From JAZKFT01 sp043760535 (GTDB taxonomy: Bacteria > Bacteroidota > Bacteroidia > Chitinophagales > Chitinophagaceae): 12,774 nucleotides of DNA. Under the pieces are notes generated by a model. It searched no databases. It was not told where the DNA came from and saw only the letters and a list, made by a program, of their open reading frames with translations. Each line of letters starts with the position of its first letter. The stretch's first letter is position 1. Both the position numbers and the translations under genes were made by a program. The stretch covers positions 1 through 12,774 of the forward strand of contig JAYUOV010000162.1 of the NCBI GenBank assembly GCA_043760535.1. The letters are read 5' to 3'. This document shows positions 1-6,380 of this stretch, in pieces.

Positions 1-36
1 CAGAAAAACAAGAGTAAAAAGAAAATAACATATTAA
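1..36 (+). CDS. Possible 3' end of a gene entering from the left (partial)
   Basis: Frame 1 is open from the first base to a TAA at 34-36 and encodes QKNKSKKKITY, a lysine-rich tail of the kind often found at bacterial protein C-termini. The other two plus-strand frames reach stops by base 27. Eleven codons in AT-rich DNA can be open by chance, so this is weak. If real, the gene converges on the DUF423 gene at 131-532. No function can be given. Confidence 0.25.
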   Translation, partial: QKNKSKKKITY

Positions 37-90
37 AATAAAATTGTAACTTAAAATGCGGCACTTACAAAATATGGGTTTTTAGAGATG

Positions 91-130
91 CCCTAATGAC
101 CCAACCCCTAATGACCTAATCCCCAACCCC
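91..130 (+). repeat. Short C-rich degenerate repeat downstream of the DUF423 gene
   Basis: Units of 7-8 bp start with AAT or AAC at positions 95, 103, 110, 118 and 125 (AATGACCC, AACCCCT, AATGACCT, AATCCCC, AACCCC). The plus strand has only two G in 40 bases. The tract abuts the DUF423 stop codon at 131. It resembles the larger arrays at 4401-4540 and 7285-7398 in period and strand bias, though not in exact consensus. Confidence 0.6.
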
Positions 131-532
131 TCACGGCCTTTGCACTTTGCCGTGGTTCACTAACCAGCCCAATAGTAGCCAGCCGAGTATAAAAAATAAA
201 CCGCCAATTGGGGTAATGGGGCCAAGCCATTTGGCAGCGATGCCGCCAAATGCTTTTAAATAAGTAATTAAATAGAGGCTACCGCTAAATAAAAAAATGC
301 CGGCAATAAAAAATCTGCCTGCCCATAAAATGGCCGGACGGTGAAATTTTCCGTACAGCGAGGCTACAACAAAAATAGCCACCACATGGTAAAACTGGTA
401 TTGCACACCGGTTTGGTAAACGGAGAGCTCTTCTGCCCCCAGTTTTTGCTTTAGAGCATGTGCCCCAAAAGCACCCAATGCTACCGCAAAGGCGCCCAAC
501 AGTGAGCCAATCATCATTAATCCTCTATGCAT
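131..532 (-). CDS. DUF423 family small membrane protein (YgdD-like)
   Basis: This 133-residue integral inner-membrane protein of unknown function matches the DUF423 family, which includes E. coli YgdD, also about 130 residues. Visible marks are the N-terminal helix ending in GAFGAH (residues 20-25), the QTGVQYQFYH segment (40-49) that resembles the QTG-x-x-YQ-x-H of YgdD, an FSGSLY segment and a C-terminal helix with PITPIGGL. Four hydrophobic segments are expected. The reading frame extends six codons further upstream to a TTG at 550, but the ATG at 532 fits the family length and is preferred. That ATG overlaps the end of aroK by 8 bp, so the two genes are probably translationally coupled and co-transcribed. 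The family is common near unrelated genes, so context gives little functional help. Family assignment is firm; role is unknown. Confidence 0.88.
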   Translation of the reverse strand: MHRGLMMIGSLLGAFAVALGAFGAHALKQKLGAEELSVYQTGVQYQFYHVVAIFVVASLYGKFHRPAILWAGRFFIAGIFLFSGSLYLITYLKAFGGIAAKWLGPITPIGGLFFILGWLLLGWLVNHGKVQRP

Positions 533-1049
533 TTCGAAGTATTTTTTCAAAAGTTTCTATGGTTGGAAATGGATCCTCCACTATAAAATGTGATTTGTTA
601 TAAGCGGCCTCCCTGTTTACCATCAGGTTCGAAAGAATGTCTATAATAGCTTCTTCTGTAGCTGCATTTTTTATCAATGGCCTTTTTTCCTTGCCGGTTA
701 TCAGCCTTTTGGCCAGCACCTGCATAGTAGGCCGCAGCCATATTACGATTCCGGTTGCAGTCATCCAATCCATGTTATCGAAAAAACAAGGGGTACCGCC
801 GCCGCAACTCATTACATACTTGCTGTAACCATCGTTAAGCCGCCTTAGGGTTTGCCGTTCTATTTCCCTAAAATTGGCCTCGCCTTCTTGCTCAAAAATG
901 TCAGTGATGGTTTTTTTTTCAGCCATCTCTATGCCTTTATCCAAATCGAGAAACGGATAATGAAAATGGAATGCAAGATGCCTGCCCCAGTAGCTTTTAC
1001 CAGAGCCCATTAGGCCAATAAGAAATAATTTTTGAGAACAAGAAGCCAT
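525..1049 (-). CDS. aroK: Shikimate kinase
   Basis: This cytoplasmic enzyme of 174 residues phosphorylates shikimate to shikimate 3-phosphate with ATP, a step toward chorismate and the aromatic amino acids. The sequence shows the Walker A loop GLMGSGKS (12-19), the DLD metal/shikimate-binding motif (35-37), the FRxxE segment with the shikimate-binding Arg (R61), the GGG motif (83-85), the RPL lid motif (123-125) and a conserved R146 before AAY. Length is normal for the family. The frame stays open upstream to 1244 and would add 65 residues with a hydrophobic stretch, but that part overlaps the tamL 3' end and is outside the family domain; the ATG at 1049 is chosen. It lies 112 bp downstream of tamL and overlaps the DUF423 gene by 8 bp. 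A run of nine A on the coding strand (911-919) lies at codons 44-47. Confidence 0.95.
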   Translation of the reverse strand: MASCSQKLFLIGLMGSGKSYWGRHLAFHFHYPFLDLDKGIEMAEKKTITDIFEQEGEANFREIERQTLRRLNDGYSKYVMSCGGGTPCFFDNMDWMTATGIVIWLRPTMQVLAKRLITGKEKRPLIKNAATEEAIIDILSNLMVNREAAYNKSHFIVEDPFPTIETFEKILRNA

Positions 1050-1161
1050 AGCGGTAAAAGTAAGATGCGAGGTATTTAAAATGAAAGGATTTTTTAGAAG
1101 GGGAATGGTTCGTTTGTAATTGCTGACATTTTGGAGAGAAGCAATTGCCCCTGCTTGATTT

Positions 1162-3555
1162 TTAAAAAGGATAATCAACGCCAAACTGAATAGCATAATT
1201 TTTATTTTCCTGGTAGCCAATGCTATTGGGGGTTTTATGTTCAAATTTTTTTAGCCAGCCATTGCCACCTCTTACCGGGTCTTTTATTTTGTAGGCATAA
1301 TCAAGGCGAACACGCAGGTAACTAAAATCCCAGCGGATGCCGAAACCGGCTGCCACGGCCAAATCGCGGCCAAGGTTTTTAAATGCAAAAACACCCTCAT
1401 TAGGCCTTAAAGGGTTTTGCGAAAAGCGGTTCCAAACATTACCTATATCGGTAAATAACGCACCTTCTATTGGGTAGCCAAATAGCTTGGTTATATTAAA
1501 ACGGTATTCAGCATTCAGCTCCATGTATATATCGCCCAGCCGATCCTTAAACCTTGCTGTATCCTGTATATAACTATTGCCTAGGCCTAGCTGCCTTAGC
1601 CGCCATGCCCTCATGCTATTGGGGCCGCCAGCTATAAACTGCCTAAAAAATGGCAGGGCTGCTGTACTTAATCCAAAATTTTTACCATAGCCTCCTGTTG
1701 CCCTAAAGGCCCATTTGTGCTTTGCAAAAACTATGTTGTGGCGAACATCCAAATCGGCTTTCCAAAATCTGAGGGTATTATTAAAAAGGCTGCCTGTTAG
1801 TAGTCCTGATTCTTCTGCATTTACCCTTACATAGGTATTTTGATTTGGCTTTTTACGATAAGAAATATTCCACTGCCAGCTACCCGACAAACCTAATACC
1901 AGCCCCTGATTAAATGAGTAGGATAGGTTTGGGTTTTGGGCAATTAGCTTTTCCAGGCTGTCTGATCTATCTAGTTTCACTAACTCTACGTTTGGAATCT
2001 TTATGGTCCAAACATGGTTACGTTTTTTCCACTCAAAACCCAAGGCTATATTTAAATTAGCGAGGGTATAAAATTTTTGACGATCGTTATAACCGCCACC
2101 AATATTTAAAAATGTACGGCTAGCATCGGGCTTTTTTACTAGCCACTTTAAAGGTGGCCATAGGCGTGGGATAGAAAAAGTAGTGCCTGCTGAAAATAGT
2201 ATCGACTGAAAAATACGATTTCCACTTCCAGCATTTTTGGTGCTTAATTCCACACCTCCACGTAAATTAGTGTTTTGCTGTATGGCACTTTTTCCAAAAT
2301 TTCTGTTTAGTAAATTTCCTACAACAGATAAACCCAAAAATGAGCCAGTAAATACATCTACTGCATTACGCCCAATGTTAAGGCTGGTTTCAAAATCAGT
2401 TTTAAAGCTGTACTTTTTAGCAGGTGTAAGAAAGAGGTTGATATCTACTTTGGGTATAGTATCTGTACTGTCTATGTGGGTATAAGCCTTTACATCTACC
2501 TGCTGCCAGCTGCCAGCCTGGCCAAATGCGTTTACGGTTTTAAAATATTGTTCTTCATTATACAGCATTCCAGGCACCATGGTATTAAAGCGCCTTACGG
2601 TTTTGTTGTTAAATAAGCCTTGCTTATACCTAAGCGTAACGCCACCAAAAGTATAAAAAGAAAGTAAGCTGCTATCGGCTATTAGTTGCGATTTATCTTC
2701 ATCAATTTTTGCCTCGGGAAAAATGGTAAGCTTACCAAGATTGTACTTTAAAAAAGCTGTGGTATCGGCACCGGGTCGCTGCAAGATTCTAAAATCTACT
2801 GTTGGATTTTCCCTTCTTTTTTGTAATTTTTGGATTTGTGCAAAGGGATCGATATCTAAATTTACCAAGTTACCATTTGAAGGATCTATACTTACACCAA
2901 GATTGGAATTAAGAATGTCGCTTAACGAATCAAATTCCGCCACAAGACTGGCTCTTGCCATTTTAAAATAGCCTTTGGTGCGATAGAGTGAAACAAGGCG
3001 ATCCAGCTCCTGCCCTACTACCTGTTTGGAGTAGCCCTCTCCTTTTTTCATCAGTGCTTTGTCTTTGCTTTCGTTGGCCAGGGTTTCCAGCTCTGTTACT
3101 TTAAGATCGTACCAAATAGAATCGAATTTTATTTGCTTGCCGGCATCTATAAAAAATTTAATGTCGGTGCGAATTTGTCCTGGCTTAGAAGAATCGAATT
3201 TTATTGTAACGTTATAGAAAGTAGCTGCATAAAAACCAAGCGAATTGAGGTAGTTTTTCATAAAGGCTTTACTACGATCTATATTGGCCGAATCGAAGAT
3301 GGGCGGATTTAGTTGCCGCTTAAACCCAAGCACAGCCTTAGTTTGCACTTTTAAGCTATCATCTAAATAATTACCCAGTTCTAATTCCATTGCCTTCCGC
3401 TGTTCGTTGGCCACAGGTGCCTTTAGCGATACGCCGCTTTTAATAACAAATGGCTTTCCGGTAGGAAAATCTTTGGGCGAACAGGACATAAAGCCCCATA
3501 CTAGAAATGGAAAAATCCACCAATACTTAATCCAATCTTTGATATTTGCTTTCAA
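1162..3555 (-). CDS. tamL: TamL-type BamA/TamA-family outer membrane lipoprotein
   Basis: This 797-residue Omp85-superfamily protein is expected in the outer membrane, where relatives help insert or move proteins and lipids. The N-terminus has a signal peptide (two Lys, hydrophobic stretch 9-22) ending at FMSC, with Cys25 as the likely lipidated residue; a lipid anchor is the mark of the Bacteroidota TamL branch. Residues about 45-390 should be POTRA domains and 400-797 the 16-strand barrel. GGPNSMRAW (643-651) corresponds to the loop-6 motif of the superfamily, and the protein ends in an aromatic residue (DYPF). The start is a TTG directly after an in-frame TGA; the next ATG (codon 23) would destroy the signal peptide, so TTG is chosen. 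TamL genes are often followed by tamB; here aroK follows and no tamB is in the window. A BamA paralogue role is the alternative. Confidence 0.9.
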   Translation of the reverse strand: MKANIKDWIKYWWIFPFLVWGFMSCSPKDFPTGKPFVIKSGVSLKAPVANEQRKAMELELGNYLDDSLKVQTKAVLGFKRQLNPPIFDSANIDRSKAFMKNYLNSLGFYAATFYNVTIKFDSSKPGQIRTDIKFFIDAGKQIKFDSIWYDLKVTELETLANESKDKALMKKGEGYSKQVVGQELDRLVSLYRTKGYFKMARASLVAEFDSLSDILNSNLGVSIDPSNGNLVNLDIDPFAQIQKLQKRRENPTVDFRILQRPGADTTAFLKYNLGKLTIFPEAKIDEDKSQLIADSSLLSFYTFGGVTLRYKQGLFNNKTVRRFNTMVPGMLYNEEQYFKTVNAFGQAGSWQQVDVKAYTHIDSTDTIPKVDINLFLTPAKKYSFKTDFETSLNIGRNAVDVFTGSFLGLSVVGNLLNRNFGKSAIQQNTNLRGGVELSTKNAGSGNRIFQSILFSAGTTFSIPRLWPPLKWLVKKPDASRTFLNIGGGYNDRQKFYTLANLNIALGFEWKKRNHVWTIKIPNVELVKLDRSDSLEKLIAQNPNLSYSFNQGLVLGLSGSWQWNISYRKKPNQNTYVRVNAEESGLLTGSLFNNTLRFWKADLDVRHNIVFAKHKWAFRATGGYGKNFGLSTAALPFFRQFIAGGPNSMRAWRLRQLGLGNSYIQDTARFKDRLGDIYMELNAEYRFNITKLFGYPIEGALFTDIGNVWNRFSQNPLRPNEGVFAFKNLGRDLAVAAGFGIRWDFSYLRVRLDYAYKIKDPVRGGNGWLKKFEHKTPNSIGYQENKNYAIQFGVDYPF

Positions 3556-3566
3556 TCAATTATTTT

Positions 3567-4316
3567 ATGCTGCCTAAAAGTGTGATCAAATATATTCAAA
3601 GTTTAAGCCAAAAAAAATTCAGAACAGAATACGGCCAATTTGTAGCCGAGGGCACAAAAGTGGTTAGCGAATTACTATGCCGCAAACCTGGATGGGTAAA
3701 AAACATATATGCTACCCAAGAGTGGTGGAATAGCCAATCTACAACTTTGAAAAATAAATTTCAGGCATATTTTACAGTTACAGAAACATTCGAACTAGAA
3801 AAAATATCGAACCTGCAAACGCCACAAGAAGTTTTGGCTGTGGTAGCAATGCCAGTTTCAGCATCGGAGGATGTGTTTGCTAATAACCAGATACTGGCAT
3901 TAGATGGCTTACAGGATCCGGGCAATATGGGATCCATTTTGCGCACCGCTCATTGGTTTGGTATTCATACCATCATCTGCAGCCCAGACTGTGCTGATGT
4001 TTTTCAACCAAAAGTTATACAAGCAAGCATGGGTAGCATTTTTAGTGTTGCGGTTGCGTATAAAAATCTGGAAGATTTTTTAGCAGAAAATGAAAAGCCG
4101 GTATATGGCGCTTTGCTAAACGGGCTGCCGGTACAAACCGTAACTGCTGCACCGGATGCCATTATATTAATTGGAAACGAAGGAAAAGGGATTAGGCCAA
4201 ATCTAATTTCTTTTATTAACCACCCTATAACCATACCCGGCTTTAGCGATGCCGAAAGCCTGAATGCTGCCGTGGCCGCAGGTATTCTACTATATAGTTT
4301 TACGAAGAGGTACTAA
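3567..4316 (+). CDS. TrmH/SpoU-family RNA 2'-O-methyltransferase
   Basis: This 249-residue SPOUT-fold enzyme is expected to transfer a methyl group from S-adenosylmethionine to a ribose 2'-OH in rRNA or tRNA. An N-terminal substrate-binding domain (FRTEYGQFVAEG, 18-29) precedes the knotted catalytic domain. Motif 1 is DPGNMGSILRTA with N120 and R126, motif 2 is IGNEGKGI (202-209) and motif 3 is SLNAAVAAG (231-239). The target nucleotide cannot be read from the sequence, so no rlmB or trmH symbol is given. The frame could start at a TTG at 3546, inside tamL, but the ATG at 3567 gives a normal N-terminus. It is transcribed away from tamL, and the 11-bp gap means its promoter must lie within tamL coding sequence. 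It converges on the SDR gene. Confidence 0.92.
   Translation: MLPKSVIKYIQSLSQKKFRTEYGQFVAEGTKVVSELLCRKPGWVKNIYATQEWWNSQSTTLKNKFQAYFTVTETFELEKISNLQTPQEVLAVVAMPVSASEDVFANNQILALDGLQDPGNMGSILRTAHWFGIHTIICSPDCADVFQPKVIQASMGSIFSVAVAYKNLEDFLAENEKPVYGALLNGLPVQTVTAAPDAIILIGNEGKGIRPNLISFINHPITIPGFSDAESLNAAVAAGILLYSFTKRY
3587..3594 (-). promoter_or_regulatory. Candidate Bacteroidota -7 promoter element for tamL
   Basis: The minus strand reads TATATTTG, an exact match to the Bacteroidota -7 consensus TAnnTTTG, ending 31 bases before the tamL TTG codon. It lies inside the first codons of the divergent methyltransferase gene. The nearest upstream TTG is 14 bases away, shorter than the usual spacing of about 19, so the -33 part is not convincing. 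An AT-rich octamer of this kind can occur by chance. Confidence 0.3.
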
Positions 4317-4351
4317 GATTGTAACATTACAGAATTATTAAATTAAGAATA

Positions 4352-4380
4352 TGAAGTGATAGAAGTATCAATTATTTTTT
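4352..4380 (+). terminator. Weak candidate terminator after the methyltransferase gene
   Basis: TGATA (4357-4361) and TATCA (4366-4370) can pair around a GAAG loop, followed by ATTATTTTTT. The stem is only five pairs and AT-rich. An alternative pairing, ATCAA with TTGAT around the T-run, competes with it. The position 40-65 bases after the stop codon is sensible, but stability would be low. Confidence 0.3.
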
Positions 4381-4400
4381 GATTAAATTACTAAGTAAAA

Positions 4401-4540
4401 AATCTTAAAATCAAACAATCAAACAATCCTGTAATTCTAAAATCCTAGTCCTAATCCTACAATCCTTTAATTCTACAATCCTTTAATCCTATAATTCTAC
4501 AATCCTTTAATCCTATAATCCTATAATCCAATAATCCTAG
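4401..4540 (+). repeat. Array of 17 degenerate octamers, consensus AATCCTNN
   Basis: Read from 4401, the sequence breaks into 8-bp units that all begin AATC or AATT: six units (4401-4448), a 4-bp half unit TCCT (4449-4452), then eleven units (4453-4540) with no further loss of phase. Frequent units are AATCCTTT, AATCCTAT and AATTCTAC. A 24-bp block of three units is repeated exactly at 4469-4492 and 4493-4516. The plus strand has only three G in 140 bases (4431, 4448, 4540). The array ends two bases before the SDR stop codon, between two convergent genes. There are no spacers of CRISPR type. Function is unknown; slippage-driven growth is a likely origin. Confidence 0.9.
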
Positions 4541-4542
4541 TA

Positions 4543-5328
4543 CTATATACTCCCTGTTTTTCCGCCATCTACGGGTATGCTGGCACCATTAACATAAGCG
4601 GCTGCCGGCGATGCCAAAAATGCAGCTACGGCTGCTATTTCAGCGGCTTCGCCAAAACGTTTCATAGGTATTTCATCCAGCATATTGCTTACCAATATAT
4701 CCCTACTTATGTTTTTTTTGGCTGATGTGTTATTAATAAGGCTTTCGAGCCGCTGGGTATTGGTTAGCCCGGGTAAAATATTGTTTACGGTAATGTTATA
4801 TTGCCCCAATTCGTTGGCCATTGTTTTAGCCCAGGAAGCTACCGCCCCTCGGATAGTATTGCTTACACCCAAATTATGTATTGGGATTTTTACAGAAGTA
4901 GAAACAATATTGATAATGCGACCATAATGGGCATCCCTCATGCCAGGTATTACGGCTTGTGTTAGCAAATGATTGCAAATAAGGTGCTGGTTAAAGGCTT
5001 CTGTAAAAGAGGTTTCAGCAGCTTCGCTGATAAGCCCAGTAGCAGGGCCACCGCTATTGTTTATTAAAATATGAACCGGGTATAAAGAAACTAATTTATT
5101 AATAGCCGAACGAACAGATTCTACATCAGAAAAATCGGCCACAGCATACAAGTGATTTTGATCTGCATCGGTATGTAATTGGCCAACGGCCTGATGCAAA
5201 CTATTGGCATTACGGGCTATGAGAATACAATTGGCACCAAGCAAAGCCAGCTCTTTAGCACAGGCTAAACCAATACCCTGTGTACTGCCACAAATAACGG
5301 CTGTTTTTCCGTGTAGAGAAATATTCAT
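4543..5328 (-). CDS. SDR-family protein with atypical active site
   Basis: This 261-residue cytoplasmic protein has the short-chain dehydrogenase/reductase fold: nucleotide-binding GSTQGIG (14-20), NNSGG (90-94), the PG turn (186-187) and the C-terminal IPVDGG (251-256). Length is normal. The catalytic region reads STSVKIPIHNLGVSNTIRGA (143-162). Where classical SDRs have YxxxK, this protein has SNTIR, so S156 and R160 replace Tyr and Lys. From memory, a beta-ketoacyl reductase-like subgroup of SDRs lacks a perfect tetrad and carries a similar VSNTIR stretch, so this is probably a subfamily trait and not decay. Substrate and even redox activity are unknown. The gene stands alone on the minus strand between a convergent methyltransferase and a divergent SGNH hydrolase. 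The ATG at 5328 gives the usual short lead into the Rossmann fold. Confidence 0.9.
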   Translation of the reverse strand: MNISLHGKTAVICGSTQGIGLACAKELALLGANCILIARNANSLHQAVGQLHTDADQNHLYAVADFSDVESVRSAINKLVSLYPVHILINNSGGPATGLISEAAETSFTEAFNQHLICNHLLTQAVIPGMRDAHYGRIINIVSTSVKIPIHNLGVSNTIRGAVASWAKTMANELGQYNITVNNILPGLTNTQRLESLINNTSAKKNISRDILVSNMLDEIPMKRFGEAAEIAAVAAFLASPAAAYVNGASIPVDGGKTGSI

Positions 5329-5338
5329 TGATAATTTC

Positions 5339-5389
5339 GAATTGAAGGATTGGTTGATGAATTGATTAAAGGAATGGGGTTTGGGGAAT
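5339..5389 (-). repeat. C-free tract (G-free on the minus strand) in the SDR leader
   Basis: These 51 bases contain no C on the plus strand, so the minus strand, which is the sense strand of the SDR gene, has no G. On the minus strand the part nearest the gene breaks into units such as AATCAATT, CATCAACC, AATCCTTC and AATTCGAA, again close to an 8-bp period. The tract starts 11 bases upstream of the SDR start codon. Confidence 0.6.
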
Positions 5390-5525
5390 CTGGTTTGGGA
5401 CTAAAATTAGCGGTTATCTTTAATGAATGGCTTAACAGAACACTTTTATGTTCAAAAAAAACTTATCAAAATATAGCTTACACATCCTACATATCCCTAA
5501 TTCCCTATTCTACCAGCCATAAGTT

Positions 5526-5565
5526 AACTAATAAACCAACCAACCAACTAACCAACCAATTCCCA
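5526..5565 (+). repeat. AACC/AACT tetramer-octamer repeat in the SGNH hydrolase leader
   Basis: Five 8-bp units are in phase: AACTAATA, AACCAACC, AACCAACT, AACCAACC, AATTCCCA. They sit inside a G-free stretch (5524-5577) that ends just before the start codon at 5583. Within the 254-bp divergent gap (5329-5582) I also see a possible GAACA/TGTTC hairpin at 5438-5453 and a weak promoter-like pair for the plus strand, TTG at 5395 with TATCTTTA at 5415-5422. Confidence 0.7.
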
Positions 5566-5582
5566 ATCCCTATTTTTGAATA

Positions 5583-6194
5583 ATGAAACATTACTCCTTA
5601 CTATGCCTTGGCGATAGCTACACCATAGGCGAAGGTGTGCCGCTGCATGAAAGCTTTCCTTACCAAACTTTACAGTTACTTCGTAAAGCCGGCCATCATT
5701 TTTATGCACCGGAAATTATAGCCAAAACCGGCTGGACAAGTTTGGAACTGGCAGCACATTTACTACACAATCAACAAGAAGAACATTACGATTTTGTAAC
5801 CTTACTCATTGGCGTAAATAACCAATACCGTGGTTTAAGTACTATAGATTTTAAAGAAGATTTTGAGTTTCTGCTTCGCAAAGCATTGCACTATACCAAC
5901 CAAATACCGCAGCATGTAATCGTTGTTTCTATACCCGATTGGGGTATTACGCCTTTTGCCAAAAACCACGATGCAAAGCTTGTGTCTAAGGCCATTGATA
6001 CATTTAATAACATTTGTAAAACCATCTCTAATCAGTATGCCGTTCATTATATAAACATTACCAACAACCAAAGAAAAAACGGCTCCGATACCGACTTTTT
6101 AGCACCCGACTTATTACACCCTTCGGGCAAAGAATATGCAAAATGGGGGGGGGATATTTTTGAAAAAATGAATAATGTGATAATGGAGCATTAG
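5583..6194 (+). CDS. SGNH/GDSL-family hydrolase
   Basis: This 203-residue protein has the SGNH hydrolase blocks in order: GDSYT (10-14) with nucleophile Ser12, the block II Gly (G50 in KTGWT), GVNN (77-80) with the oxyanion-hole Asn80 in the place of GxND, and DLLH (176-179) with catalytic Asp176 and His179. There is no signal peptide, so it should act in the cytoplasm as an esterase, lipase or acyl hydrolase; the substrate cannot be told. The ATG at 5583 starts one residue into the sequence leading to the GDS motif and fits the family. A run of nine G at 6145-6153 lies after the catalytic His, at codons 188-191; the frame is intact as read. It is divergent from the SDR gene and 216 bp upstream of the nucleoside phosphorylase. 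Confidence 0.9.
   Translation: MKHYSLLCLGDSYTIGEGVPLHESFPYQTLQLLRKAGHHFYAPEIIAKTGWTSLELAAHLLHNQQEEHYDFVTLLIGVNNQYRGLSTIDFKEDFEFLLRKALHYTNQIPQHVIVVSIPDWGITPFAKNHDAKLVSKAIDTFNNICKTISNQYAVHYINITNNQRKNGSDTDFLAPDLLHPSGKEYAKWGGDIFEKMNNVIMEH
6145..6153 (+). repeat. Nine-G homopolymer inside the SGNH hydrolase gene
   Basis: The run follows AAAT and encodes the end of Trp188, Gly189, Gly190 and the first base of Asp191. Loss or gain of one G shifts the frame and ends the protein within about 4-8 codons (WGGIFLKK or WGGGYF), downstream of the catalytic Asp and His. Such tracts are slippage-prone in replication and sequencing. Confidence 0.95.
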
Positions 6195-6227
6195 ATAATG
6201 GAAAATGAAAAAATAGATAATGAGATG
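6190..6227 (-). repeat. C-free tract just after the SGNH hydrolase stop codon
   Basis: There are 38 bases without C on the plus strand, spanning the TAG stop at 6192-6194 and the following 33 bases. On the minus strand the word CATTATCT occurs twice. The tract has the opposite strand bias to the leader that follows at 6275-6412. Confidence 0.6.
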
Positions 6228-6277
6228 CACTTCTAATAATTTCGTTTCACTTTAAATCATATTGAAATTCGTAGTTT

Positions 6278-6305
6278 AACCAAACAACCAATCAATCAAC
6301 CAATC
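6278..6305 (+). repeat. Tetramer-phased AAYC repeat in the nucleoside phosphorylase leader
   Basis: Seven 4-bp units run in phase: AACC, AAAC, AACC, AATC, AATC, AACC, AATC. They lie in a 66-base stretch without G (6275-6340). The words are shared with the SGNH leader at 5526-5565 (AACCAACC) and with the start of the octamer array (AATCAAAC). Confidence 0.65.
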
Positions 6306-6340
6306 ACCAAACATCAATTTCATTTACAAACAACCATACC

Positions 6341-6369
6341 GGGTAACAGGCTCAGGCACTTTACCCTGA
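6341..6369 (+). promoter_or_regulatory. Hairpin-capable G-containing island in the PNP leader
   Basis: Between two G-free tracts lies a 29-base island. GGGTAA (6341-6346) is an exact inverted match to TTACCC (6361-6366). TCAGG (6352-6356) matches CCTGA (6365-6369) in the same way, and the two stems share bases 6365-6366, so they exclude each other. The element ends 41 bases before the phosphorylase start codon. This is a candidate leader switch or protein-binding site only; it does not match a riboswitch class I know. Confidence 0.35.
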
Positions 6370-6380
6370 ATATTAAAAAA

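Noticed and set aside
1050..1244. N-terminal extension of AroK by 65 residues with a hydrophobic stretch
   Set aside because: It overlaps the tamL 3' end, lies outside the shikimate kinase domain, and the ATG at 1049 gives a normal-length enzyme.
4401..4540. CRISPR array or iteron-type origin
   Set aside because: Units are 8 bp, adjoining and degenerate, with no spacers, no cas genes, no rep gene and no DnaA boxes.
5350..5583. 77-codon plus-strand reading frame upstream of the SGNH gene, ending in a TAATG overlap
   Set aside because: It begins with TTG, runs through the repeat tracts (KLTNKPTNQLTNQ), has no domain and overlaps the C-free SDR leader.
6341..6380. preQ1 class I riboswitch, because a small stem is followed by an A-rich tail
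   Set aside because: The loop and tail do not fit the consensus, the tail does not pair with the loop as required, and the gene is not in queuosine metabolism.
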